Below, piece by piece: positions 1-5,954 of a stretch of 8,027 nucleotides of DNA (position 1 is the first letter of the stretch; each line of letters opens with the position of its first letter). Both the position numbers and the translations under genes were made by a program. The DNA is from Clostridiaceae bacterium (GTDB taxonomy: Bacteria; Bacillota; Clostridia; Acetivibrionales; DUMC01): the NCBI GenBank assembly GCA_012512865.1, contig JAAZDH010000046.1, positions 1 through 8,027 on the forward strand, in the 5' to 3' direction. The notes under the pieces were generated by a model, which worked only from the letters and a program-made list of their open reading frames with translations, did not search any database and was not told where the DNA came from.

Positions 1-693
1 CGTTTTTATCATCAGCTCCACGTATGTGGCATTACTGAATCTTTCCAGTACCTTGAAATATGATATGGCATCCTTTCCTTTTTCCAGGTTGACGGACATT
101 TTTTTCCTGTCCGTGGGATGCCGGCCTATGGGCAGGTTGATTTTGCCGGTGCTCTCCCGTATTATGCCCTTAACCAGGGCAACATATATTTTTTTTACAT
201 TGCGGGATTTTAGGTTATGGGAAAGCTTCTTGTGCACCTCGTTGTTTTTTGCTACAACCATTATACCGGTGGTGTCTTTATCGAGCCTGTGAACAATGCC
301 TGGCCTTATGACACCGTTTATATCGGAAAGGCTTTCACCGCAGTGATTCAGAAGGGCATTAACCAGGGTGCCGGAGTAATTTCCATGTGCAGGGTGAACA
401 ACCATTCCCCTGGGTTTATTTATTATTATTATTGAATCATCTTCATAAATTATGTCCAATTCAATATTCTCAGGTATAACATCAAGCTTTACAGGTTCGG
501 GTATTGTTATGCATACCTCGTTTCCTGCCTTGAGCTTGTAATTTGATTTCACGGTACGCCCATCGACAAGTACAAGATTATCATCTATTAATTTTTGAAT
601 ATATGTCCTGGAATAACCGTCGAGTTTTTTGGCAAGCCAGCTGTCTATCCTGTTACCGTTGGCATCCGATAATAGGATTATTTGCTCCTTCAT
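1..693 (-). CDS. rluD: RluA/RluD-family large-subunit rRNA pseudouridine synthase (YlyB-like), 3' end cut off by window
   Basis: My own translation gives 231 residues, running off the left edge. Residues about 12-60 form an S4-type RNA-binding domain (RIDSWLAKKLDGYSRTYIQ, then a LVDGRTVK loop). The catalytic domain follows, with INKPRGMVVHPAHG at about residues 90-104 and the signature HRLDKDTTG at 135-143. D138 should be the nucleophilic aspartate that attacks uridine C1'. The sequence stops at ELMIKT, just where the family's conserved GRTHQIR motif is expected, so roughly the last quarter is missing. The family converts specific uridines in 23S rRNA to pseudouridine in the cytoplasm. The ATG at 693 overlaps the lspA stop codon as ATGA, and a GGGGAG sequence lies 6 bases upstream, implying translational coupling. 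A neighbouring lspA-ylyB pair is also found in Bacillus. The exact rRNA target (RluD, RluC or YlyB type) cannot be told from sequence alone. Confidence 0.95.
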   Translation of the reverse strand, partial: MKEQIILLSDANGNRIDSWLAKKLDGYSRTYIQKLIDDNLVLVDGRTVKSNYKLKAGNEVCITIPEPVKLDVIPENIELDIIYEDDSIIIINKPRGMVVHPAHGNYSGTLVNALLNHCGESLSDINGVIRPGIVHRLDKDTTGIMVVAKNNEVHKKLSHNLKSRNVKKIYVALVKGIIRESTGKINLPIGRHPTDRKKMSVNLEKGKDAISYFKVLERFSNATYVELMIKT

Positions 694-1169
694 TGGTTTC
701 TCCCCGGTGATAAGCCTGTTTTTTCGTAAAAAAACAATACAAAAACAGCCAGCAGTATTGTACCTATAACTATAAACGTGTCTGCCACGTTGAAAGTTGG
801 GAAATTATATTTCCCGAAATAGAAGTCCAGGAAATCCACGACCTTGCCTTTCGAAATCCTGTCAATGAGGTTTCCAATTGCTCCACCCAGGACAAAGGAT
901 AAAGAAAGCTTCAACATCCTGCTTTCCGTTTTAACCAGGATATATACCATGACAGCTGAAACTACAATTGTCAAAGGAATTAGTATATACAAGCGGTTTT
1001 GAAGTATACCCCATGCTGCACCTTTATTTTCATGGTAGGTAATATAAAAAAACTTGTTAATTACCGGTATTAAACTATTATACTCCACGTGCTTTACAAT
1101 TATATGCTTGCTTGCCTGGTCGGCTGCAATAATAATTACTGCAATAATAATCCAAATCAAGTTTCCCAT
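690..1169 (-). CDS. lspA: Lipoprotein signal peptidase (signal peptidase II)
   Basis: This 159-residue integral membrane aspartic protease removes the signal peptide from prolipoproteins after Lgt has lipidated the lipobox cysteine. The family's conserved blocks are visible: D17-Q18-x-x-K21 in the first membrane helix, ENKGAAWG at 47-54, GGAIGNLIDR at 95-104, VVDF at 110-113 and FNVADT at 126-131. D103 and D130 match the catalytic pair of the Bacillus enzyme (Asp102 and Asp129), and N100, N127 and A129 match its other conserved positions. Hydrophobic segments at roughly 4-20, 60-79, 86-102 and 131-149 fit the usual four membrane helices, and the length is typical. The ATG at 1169 is chosen because GGAG lies 7 bases upstream and the first 10 codons of the longer frame from 1199 fall inside the preceding gene. 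Only 2 bases separate it from that gene's stop, so its ribosome binding site lies within the upstream coding region. Confidence 0.97.
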   Translation of the reverse strand: MGNLIWIIIAVIIIAADQASKHIIVKHVEYNSLIPVINKFFYITYHENKGAAWGILQNRLYILIPLTIVVSAVMVYILVKTESRMLKLSLSFVLGGAIGNLIDRISKGKVVDFLDFYFGKYNFPTFNVADTFIVIGTILLAVFVLFFYEKTGLSPGRNQ

Positions 1170-1171
1170 TG

Positions 1172-2878
1172 TTAATCTCCACTTTTGATAATATACCATT
1201 TTACTATATTATTATACTCGTACCACGAATGTGGTTCAAGTTCTCCCCGGATGCTCTTATCATAAAGGACGGCGTCAAGGTAAAAATACAGGCCAATGTA
1301 TGGCACTTCATCGTTAATAATATTTTCTATTCTAGAAAAAAGCAATTTCCTGGTGTCAAAATCATTTTCTCTAAATATGCGGTTTATATAGCTATTCACT
1401 AGTTCATTATTATAACCTGCCACATTGTACGCCGGTGTACTGTTGGCACTTGAAAAATACGGCATGTACCAGGTGGAATAAAGGTACGATACATCGGGGA
1501 AATTTGTAACTTCACATCCCAGGAGGGCAATATCGTAGCTTTTTCTCCTAACAAGCTCCAAAACGTTTTCCCAGCTTTCTTTACGGATGCTGGCATGAAT
1601 TCCTATCCCGGATAAATATTCGCATATTTTTTCCGCAACTTTAACCCGCAGCTCATTTTCATTATTAACAAGGATCTCCAGCCTTGTATTGGTTATGTTG
1701 CCTGGAAGTTTCAACCCGGTGGTTTGCTCACCCGGTGGTATTGCATCCGGATTGTTGTCATCCTCTTGGTTGTTATCATTTTCCTGGTTATTATTATCTT
1801 CTTGATTATTATCTTCCTCGTAAATCCAAGAACCAGGTATTACCGGCATGCAGGCAGGTATTGCCCAACCTTGCATAACAGAACTTGTTATTTCATCCCT
1901 ATCTATCGATGAAGCTATTGCCTGTCTTGCCGCCTTATCCTTCAAGAGCGGATTTGACAGGTTCAAAGCCAGAAAATCGAACCTTTTGCTGGGAAAAAGC
2001 TTAGCAAACACATCCGGCTTATTAAGGTACATGTTAAATTTCTCATTTTCAATTTTTATAACATCGATTGTCCTCATCTGGAAGGCGTTATAAATATCAG
2101 TCGAATATGGGTATAACCTTATGATTATTTCCGGGATATTAGGAAAATCCCCATCACTATATTTCTTATACCACCATGTTCTGCTTGCTTTAAGTACAAT
2201 TTGTTTTTTTTCTTGATAGGAACCGAGGCTATAAGGGCCAGTACCAGGCGGAAACTCTGTTTTAAAGGCATCTTCTTCCTTGACGCTGGAAAAAAAACGT
2301 CTTGGCATTATTGGGAAAGTCATTAATTCAGGTGTAAATGAATTTGGTTTTTTTAGTATGATATTAACTGTTCTATCATCAATAGCCGTACAGGAACTTA
2401 TATTGGACAGGTTGAATTTATATATTGAATCGTTTTGGGGATCCAATATGGTTTTAATCGTGAATTCCACATCTTCAGCAGTTAACGGAAACCCATCCTG
2501 CCATGTAACCCCTTCTCTTATACTAAAAGTCCACGTATAGCCATCATTGGATGTGTGCCATCCGTCAGAAAGCCACTCAACAGGCCGCTGGTCCTTATCA
2601 AGAATCACCATGCTTTCATACACAAGATGAGTATATTTTTGAATATACTCATTCTTGCTGTTGATTGGGTCAAGGGTATCCGGGTATGTACTGAATAATT
2701 GGAGTATCCCGCCTTTAACAGGTCCTTTATCTGTTATACCGGCAGTATACTCCTCTGCCTTGAGTGTAATATCCTGTTTGTCGTATTTATTGCCAGGGTT
2801 GCCAACATTACATGCAAATAAGGCTGGTAACAAAATTACCAGCACCAAGCATAATTTTAGAAAACCTGCAAGCTTCAC
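1172..2878 (-). CDS. Family 5 extracellular solute-binding lipoprotein (OppA/DppA-like)
   Basis: The 568-residue product has a lipoprotein signal peptide: MKLAGFLK, a hydrophobic stretch and the lipobox LFAC with C23 as the lipidation site, so it should be anchored on the outer face of the membrane. Residues about 57-540 match peptide/nickel-type solute-binding proteins: GGILQLFSTYPDTLDPI near 56-72, YTWTFSIREGVTWQDGFPLT near 114-133 with AEDVEFT after it, GTGPYSL at 212-218, and ARQAIASSIDRDEI near 317-330. Residues 354-377 are an Asn/Asp/Glu/Gln-rich repeat, and the usual DPEKAKxLLxEAG helix at that place is not recognisable. The start is GTG at 2878, with AGGAGA 7 bases upstream; that ribosome binding site overlaps the spoVS stop codon. 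No permease or ATPase gene is adjacent in the window, so it may be an orphan receptor or share a transporter encoded elsewhere. The ligand cannot be predicted. The next gene, lspA, encodes the peptidase that should process it. Confidence 0.93.
   Translation of the reverse strand: MKLAGFLKLCLVLVILLPALFACNVGNPGNKYDKQDITLKAEEYTAGITDKGPVKGGILQLFSTYPDTLDPINSKNEYIQKYTHLVYESMVILDKDQRPVEWLSDGWHTSNDGYTWTFSIREGVTWQDGFPLTAEDVEFTIKTILDPQNDSIYKFNLSNISSCTAIDDRTVNIILKKPNSFTPELMTFPIMPRRFFSSVKEEDAFKTEFPPGTGPYSLGSYQEKKQIVLKASRTWWYKKYSDGDFPNIPEIIIRLYPYSTDIYNAFQMRTIDVIKIENEKFNMYLNKPDVFAKLFPSKRFDFLALNLSNPLLKDKAARQAIASSIDRDEITSSVMQGWAIPACMPVIPGSWIYEEDNNQEDNNNQENDNNQEDDNNPDAIPPGEQTTGLKLPGNITNTRLEILVNNENELRVKVAEKICEYLSGIGIHASIRKESWENVLELVRRKSYDIALLGCEVTNFPDVSYLYSTWYMPYFSSANSTPAYNVAGYNNELVNSYINRIFRENDFDTRKLLFSRIENIINDEVPYIGLYFYLDAVLYDKSIRGELEPHSWYEYNNIVKWYIIKSGD
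1748..1819 (-). repeat. Imperfect in-frame tandem repeat encoding acidic/Asn/Gln-rich units in the solute-binding lipoprotein
   Basis: On the minus strand this segment encodes four successive 5-6 residue units: EDNNQ, EDNNNQ, ENDNNQ and EDDNNP. At DNA level these are degenerate units of 15 and 18 bases built from GAA/GAG, GAT/GAC, AAT/AAC and CAA/CAG codons. All units stay in frame. Synonymous codons vary between copies, so this is not a recent perfect slippage expansion. The encoded segment is expected to be disordered and negatively charged. Confidence 0.9.
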
Positions 2879-2889
2879 ACTATTGTCTC

Positions 2890-3153
2890 CTATTTTCTTG
2901 GTTCGACTATAAGCTTGATAGCAGTCCTTTCTTCTCCATCAATTATTATGTCTGTAAATGCAGGTATGCAAATGAGTTCCATACCTGAAGGAGCTAAAAA
3001 ACCACGTGCTATTGCAATTGCTTTTATAGCTTGATTAATAGCACCTGCTCCTATAGCTTGCATTTCGGCCGTGCCTTTTTCCCTGATAACACCTGCCAAT
3101 GCTCCTGCAACAGAATTTGGATTAGATTTTGCCGAGACTTTTAAAACATCCAT
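2890..3153 (-). CDS. spoVS: Stage V sporulation protein S
   Basis: This 87-residue protein is close to the very conserved SpoVS family (86 residues in Bacillus) along its whole length. It begins MDVLKVSAKSNPNSVAGALA, contains the central block QAIGAGAINQAIKAIAIARG at about residues 32-51, then APSGMELICIPAFTDI near 54-69, and ends DGEERTAIKLIVEPRK. The fold is a small Alba-like nucleic-acid-binding domain. In Bacillus, loss of SpoVS blocks sporulation around spore coat formation, and the gene is under sigma-H. The biochemical activity is not settled. The ATG at 3153 follows a GGGAGGGT ribosome binding site. A sigma-H-type promoter lies about 100 bases upstream. The stop codon TAG overlaps the ribosome binding site of the next gene, 11 bases away, so spoVS looks like the first gene of an operon here. 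Confidence 0.98.
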   Translation of the reverse strand: MDVLKVSAKSNPNSVAGALAGVIREKGTAEMQAIGAGAINQAIKAIAIARGFLAPSGMELICIPAFTDIIIDGEERTAIKLIVEPRK

Positions 3154-3217
3154 AAAGTTACCCTCCCGAGCAAAAATATTAGTTTACCTTTTTTGTAGTT
3201 ATTATTATGTTTATCCA

Positions 3218-3246
3218 ACCAGAAAATCATGTAGTGACTTCCTGGT
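3218..3246 (-). promoter_or_regulatory. Putative hairpin in the spoVS 5' leader
   Basis: On the minus strand ACCAGGAA (3246-3239) can pair with the UUUCUGGU segment (3225-3218), giving 8 pairs including one G-U, around a 13-base loop. It lies at the start of the leader predicted from the sigma-H-type promoter, about 65 bases before the spoVS start. There is no T-run, so it is not a terminator. It could stabilise the mRNA 5' end or be a protein-binding site; its function is inference only. Confidence 0.35.
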
Positions 3247-3259
3247 ACACTTAATATAC

Positions 3260-3288
3260 ATATTCTACAAATATTTCTATAATCCTTT
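3260..3288 (-). promoter_or_regulatory. Sigma-H-type promoter for spoVS
   Basis: On the minus strand the -35 block AAAGGATTA (3288-3280) and the -10 block GTAGAATAT (3268-3260) are separated by 11 bases. This fits the published Bacillus sigma-H pattern RnAGGAwww, N11-12, RnnGAATww at every specified position, and closely resembles the spoVG promoter layout. The predicted transcription start is near 3253, leaving a leader of about 100 bases. Bacillus spoVS is itself known to be sigma-H dependent, which supports the call. A-rich tracts upstream could act as an UP element. Confidence 0.75.
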
Positions 3289-3329
3289 TTTTTGAATACA
3301 TTTTTATGAATATATTTTTATATAAGTTT

Positions 3330-3361
3330 TTGCCTAAATTGAATTCAACGTGTTTTGGCAA
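3330..3361. repeat. Inverted repeat around a perfect 10-bp palindrome upstream of the spoVS promoter
   Basis: TTGCC at 3330-3334 and GGCAA at 3357-3361 are complementary arms. Between them lies the perfect palindrome TTGAATTCAA at 3339-3348, placed off centre (4 bases from one arm, 8 from the other). It sits about 40 bases upstream of the -35 block. It could be a regulator binding site, but short AT-rich palindromes arise by chance, so support is weak. Confidence 0.25.
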
Positions 3362-3425
3362 GATCACCGGTCCCTCATGTTGAAACCTGGATGGAAGCTT
3401 AAGCAGTCTTGCTTTTTGGCAGTAA

Positions 3426-4211
3426 TCATATATGCAATATTTTCATTATCCTGGTTATACTGATTGTTCTGCCGTTACTTTCATCAATATCTAGGAAAAC
3501 GGCATTAAACTGGATATTTCCTTTTGCTATTTCAAATTTCATTGGCAAGGAAGTTAAAAACTTTCTCATTATTATATCTTTATCAACCCCGATTACACCA
3601 TCATACGGGCCGGTCATTCCCACGTCGGTTATATACCCGGTACCTTTTTGAAGAATTCTTTCGTCTGCAGTTTGCACATGGGTATGGGTACCCAGGACGC
3701 AACTTACCCTTCCATCCAGGTACCATCCCATTGCATACTTTTCTGATGTAGCTTCAGCATGCATATCAACAATAATTATATTCGTGAAATTATTTAAATA
3801 CTGTATTTCTTTATCCGCAGCTTTAAAAGGGCAATCAGTGTTTTCCATGTAAACCCTGCCCATCAGGTTTAAAACACCTGCCGGGCCTTTTTTCGTGTTA
3901 ATTATGGTAGATCCTTTTCCCGGCAGCTCCTTGGGATAATTTGCAGGCCTTATAATTCTTTTATCAGAGTCAATAAAGTTGAACACGTCTTTTTTTGTCC
4001 ATGCATGGTTTCCGAGCGTGATAACATCAATATCGGAATTGAACAACTCCTGGGCTACAGCATATGTAATGCCCATTCCGCCTGCGGCATTTTCACAGTT
4101 TGCTATGCACAAATCAATCCCCATTTCTTTCCTTATACCAGGGATAACCGCCCTTGCGGCTTTCCTCCCAGGATTTCCAACTATGTCGCCTACAAAAAGT
4201 ACTTTCAGCAT
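3426..4211 (-). CDS. ymdB: YmdB-family metallophosphodiesterase (TIGR00282 type)
   Basis: The 261-residue protein spans a full calcineurin-like metallophosphodiesterase fold; the Bacillus protein has 264 residues. All metal-binding positions are visible, one higher than in Bacillus: D9 in GDIVGNPGR, E40 and N41 in ANCENAAGG, N68 and H69 in LGNHAW, H151 in DMHAEATSEK, and H176 and H178 in GTHTHVQTAD. The family has cyclic-nucleotide phosphodiesterase activity (2',3'- and 3',5'-cAMP reported) and in Bacillus affects motility versus biofilm fate, probably with RNase Y. It is cytoplasmic. The start is ATG at 4211, with CGGAGGA 5 bases upstream; a longer frame opening with TTG at 4235 has no ribosome binding site. 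It follows rny by 71 bases that contain a strong intrinsic terminator. No convincing promoter was seen before ymdB, so expression may rest on read-through or on a promoter inside rny. Confidence 0.97.
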   Translation of the reverse strand: MLKVLFVGDIVGNPGRKAARAVIPGIRKEMGIDLCIANCENAAGGMGITYAVAQELFNSDIDVITLGNHAWTKKDVFNFIDSDKRIIRPANYPKELPGKGSTIINTKKGPAGVLNLMGRVYMENTDCPFKAADKEIQYLNNFTNIIIVDMHAEATSEKYAMGWYLDGRVSCVLGTHTHVQTADERILQKGTGYITDVGMTGPYDGVIGVDKDIIMRKFLTSLPMKFEIAKGNIQFNAVFLDIDESNGRTISITRIMKILHI

Positions 4212-4249
4212 ATAATCCTCCGTTTTATGTTTCAACGCCCATAAAAATT

Positions 4250-4273
4250 AAAAAGCGTGTTTCCACGCTTTTT
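4250..4273 (-). terminator. Intrinsic terminator after rny (GAAA tetraloop, near-symmetric)
   Basis: On the minus strand an AAAAAGCGTG arm (4273-4264), a GAAA loop (4263-4260) and a CACGCTTTTT arm (4259-4250) form a 10-bp perfect stem with a GNRA tetraloop. It begins about 10 bases after the rny stop and is followed by AATTTTT. The plus strand also reads as hairpin plus T-run, so it could stop antisense transcription as well. The GC core is only 5 bp, so partial read-through into ymdB is plausible. Confidence 0.88.
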
Positions 4274-4282
4274 TTCATACTA

Positions 4283-5839
4283 TTATTTAGCATATTCGAC
4301 GGCCCGGGTTTCCCTGATAAGGTTTACCTTGATTTGGCCGGGATATTCTACTTCCGCTTCAATTCTTTTTACTATTTCACGGGCTTTTAAAACTATTTCC
4401 TCGTCACCGACATTCTCAGGTTTGACAATAATCCTAAGTTCCCTCCCTGCCTGGATGGCATAGGATTTTTCAACTCCCTCGAAGGAGTTTGCAATTTCCT
4501 CAAGTTTTTCTATTCTCTTAATGTATGACTCCAATGTTTCCCTTCTTGCTCCAGGCCTTGCAGCAGACATTGAATCAGCAGCCTGGACAATCACCGAAAT
4601 GATGGAATTTGCTTCCACATCTCCATGGTGCGCCTGGATAGCGTTAACTACCGCCTCGCTTTCCTTGTACTTTTTGGCAAGTTCAGCGCCAATATCTGCA
4701 TGTGAACCTTCAACCTCGTAATCTATTGCTTTTCCTATATCATGAAGCAAACCTGCCCTTTTTGCAAGCATTATATCCTCGCCTAGTTCTATGGCTATAA
4801 TCCCTGCAATCTTTGATACTTCAATGGAGTGCTGTAAAACATTTTGACCGTAACTCGTTCTGAATTTGAGTTTACCCAGGAGTTTTATTAATTCCGGATG
4901 CAAGCCATGAACACCGGTTTCAAATGTGGCATTGTCACCTTCCTGCCTTATTATGTTGTCTACTTCCTTCCTGGCTTTTTCCACCATTTCTTCTATCCTT
5001 GCAGGATGGATTCTTCCATCCAGTATTAATTTCTCAAGGGCTATACGTGCTATTTCTCTTCGGACCGGGTCAAATCCTGAAAGAATTACGGCTTCCGGCG
5101 TATCATCTATAATCAGGTCAATACCCGTCAATGTTTCCAGCGTCCTTATATTTCTTCCCTCACGGCCTATAATTCTCCCCTTCATTTCATCATTCGGGAG
5201 AGGCACCACTGATACTGTAATTTCAGAAACGTAGTCAGCAGCACATTTTTGTATTGCGTTAGCAATAATTTCCTTCGCCTTCCTGTCTGCTTCCTCCCTG
5301 GCCTTGGTTTCAAGGTCCTTAATAAGGATGGCCATTTCATGCTTTACTTCATCTGCGACGCTTTTTAAAAGAAACTCTTTAGCTTCTTCAGTTGTGAATC
5401 CTGATATTCTTTCAAGCTCTTTTAGTTGTTTTTCCTGGAGTTCTGCTATTTTTTCCTCCTGTTGCTGGATTTCCTTGACCTTCCTGTTAAGGAAATCTTC
5501 TTTTTGTTCAACTGCTTCAAGCTTCTTGTCAAGAGTTTCTTCCTTTTGCATCATCCTTCTTTCAAACCGCTGGATTTCATTTCTTCTTTCTTTTATTTCC
5601 CTGTCGAGCTCCAGCCTGCTCTTGTGTATTTCCTCCTTTGCTTCAAGAAGGAGTTCTCTTTTTTTACTTTCAGCTATTTTAAGAGATTCATTTATTATTC
5701 TCTTCGATTCTTGCTCGGCACTGCCTATTTCAGACTCAGCAATCCTTTTCCTGTAATTGATTCCAAGACGGAATGCTATAAATGAAGCAATAACTGCAAC
5801 TAGTATACCTATTCCTAATCCTGTAAAAAATTCAATAAT
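4283..5839 (-). CDS. rny: Ribonuclease Y (membrane-anchored endoribonuclease), apparent ATT start
   Basis: The 518-residue product (Bacillus RNase Y has 520) starts mRNA decay at the membrane. In order it shows an N-terminal membrane helix (about residues 4-24), a Lys/Glu-rich coiled coil (about 33-190) with the family block AESEIGSAEQ and later LLEAKEEIHK, a KH RNA-binding domain with GRIIGREGRN at 221-230, an HD domain with HD at 366-367 (LLHDIGKA), HHGD at 404-407 and AAD near 420-422, and the canonical end RETRAVEYAK. The first in-frame ATG is only at 5554, which would remove the membrane anchor and half of the coil. Between the upstream in-frame TGA (5845-5843) and that ATG there is no ATG, GTG or TTG. 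The frame opens GTT ATT ATT GAA behind the Shine-Dalgarno AGGAGGTG, and ATT at 5839 has the best spacing. A sequencing or assembly error near the start is the main alternative. It has its own promoter and terminator. Confidence 0.95.
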   Translation of the reverse strand: MIEFFTGLGIGILVAVIASFIAFRLGINYRKRIAESEIGSAEQESKRIINESLKIAESKKRELLLEAKEEIHKSRLELDREIKERRNEIQRFERRMMQKEETLDKKLEAVEQKEDFLNRKVKEIQQQEEKIAELQEKQLKELERISGFTTEEAKEFLLKSVADEVKHEMAILIKDLETKAREEADRKAKEIIANAIQKCAADYVSEITVSVVPLPNDEMKGRIIGREGRNIRTLETLTGIDLIIDDTPEAVILSGFDPVRREIARIALEKLILDGRIHPARIEEMVEKARKEVDNIIRQEGDNATFETGVHGLHPELIKLLGKLKFRTSYGQNVLQHSIEVSKIAGIIAIELGEDIMLAKRAGLLHDIGKAIDYEVEGSHADIGAELAKKYKESEAVVNAIQAHHGDVEANSIISVIVQAADSMSAARPGARRETLESYIKRIEKLEEIANSFEGVEKSYAIQAGRELRIIVKPENVGDEEIVLKAREIVKRIEAEVEYPGQIKVNLIRETRAVEYAK

Positions 5840-5845
5840 AACTCA

Positions 5846-5853
5846 CACCTCCT
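5846..5853 (-). promoter_or_regulatory. Strong Shine-Dalgarno sequence that places the rny start
   Basis: Read on the minus strand, AGGAGGTG matches the 16S rRNA anti-Shine-Dalgarno over 8 bases. ATT at 5839 lies 6 bases after it (8 after the AGGAGG core), and the second ATT, at 5836, lies 9 after it. GTG at 5846 and GTG at 5848 are too close to the AGGAGG core and hit stop codons almost at once. This places initiation at the noncanonical codon. Confidence 0.85.
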
Positions 5854-5925
5854 CAGTATTCAGTTTTCAATGGACATGTATATCACTCAATATCCCTTTA
5901 TTATTGATACTTTTAGCTTAAGTTA

Positions 5926-5954
5926 ATTTTAATCTTTTTTAAACTGGGTGTCAA
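5926..5954 (-). promoter_or_regulatory. Sigma-A promoter for rny, with its -35 box overlapping the ftsK stop codon
   Basis: On the minus strand a perfect TTGACA (5954-5949), a 17-base spacer and TAAAAT (5931-5926) match the housekeeping consensus in 11 of 12 positions. The -35 hexamer includes the TGA stop of the translocase gene (5953-5951). The predicted start near 5919 leaves a leader of about 80 bases. No terminator separates ftsK from rny, so read-through from upstream can add to this promoter. Confidence 0.85.

Larger units (their letters stand above)
3154..3425 (-). other. AT-rich intergenic control region between ymdB and spoVS
   Basis: This is the longest gene-free stretch of the window. 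No open frame here resembles a known protein on either strand. Read on the minus strand it holds, in order: a weak 5-bp hairpin just after the ymdB stop without a clear T-run, an inverted repeat around a TTGAATTCAA palindrome, an A-tract-rich segment, a sigma-H-type promoter, a leader hairpin and the spoVS ribosome binding site. No strong intrinsic terminator for ymdB was found, so ymdB transcripts may run into spoVS. Confidence 0.7.

Noticed and set aside
690..1199. Longer lspA start at 1199
   Set aside because: The first 10 codons lie in the coding end of the lipoprotein gene. The ribosome binding site and the conserved N-terminus fit the ATG at 1169.
1684..1912. Plus-strand frames rich in Ile/Val opposite the lipoprotein repeat
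   Set aside because: They are mirror translations of the Asn/Asp/Glu codon repeat on the minus strand and show no gene features of their own.
3322..3351. Possible sigma-A promoter (TTGAAT with TTATAT about 17 bases on) before spoVS
   Set aside because: The -10 match is poor in an AT-rich segment where such matches are expected by chance. The sigma-H-type site is far stronger.
3400..3420. Terminator-like hairpin (AAGCA, GTCT, TGCTT, T-run) read on the plus strand
   Set aside because: The stem is only 5 bp, there is no plus-strand gene to terminate, and on the minus strand it lacks a T-run.
4212..4235. Longer ymdB start (TTG at 4235)
   Set aside because: It has no ribosome binding site. The ATG at 4211 has CGGAGGA at good spacing, and the family begins MLKVLFVGD.
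4283..5554. RNase Y starting at ATG 5554 (423 residues, soluble)
   Set aside because: No ribosome binding site fits, and the 95 codons upstream encode the conserved membrane helix and coiled coil in frame.
5304..5756. 150-residue Ser/Phe-rich plus-strand frame
   Set aside because: It is the antisense of the Lys/Glu-rich coiled coil of RNase Y. It has no domain, no ribosome binding site and a biased composition.
5860..5877. Five-codon leader frame (MSIEN, then stop) just before the rny ribosome binding site
   Set aside because: It has no convincing ribosome binding site and is short enough to occur by chance, so a leader peptide cannot be supported.
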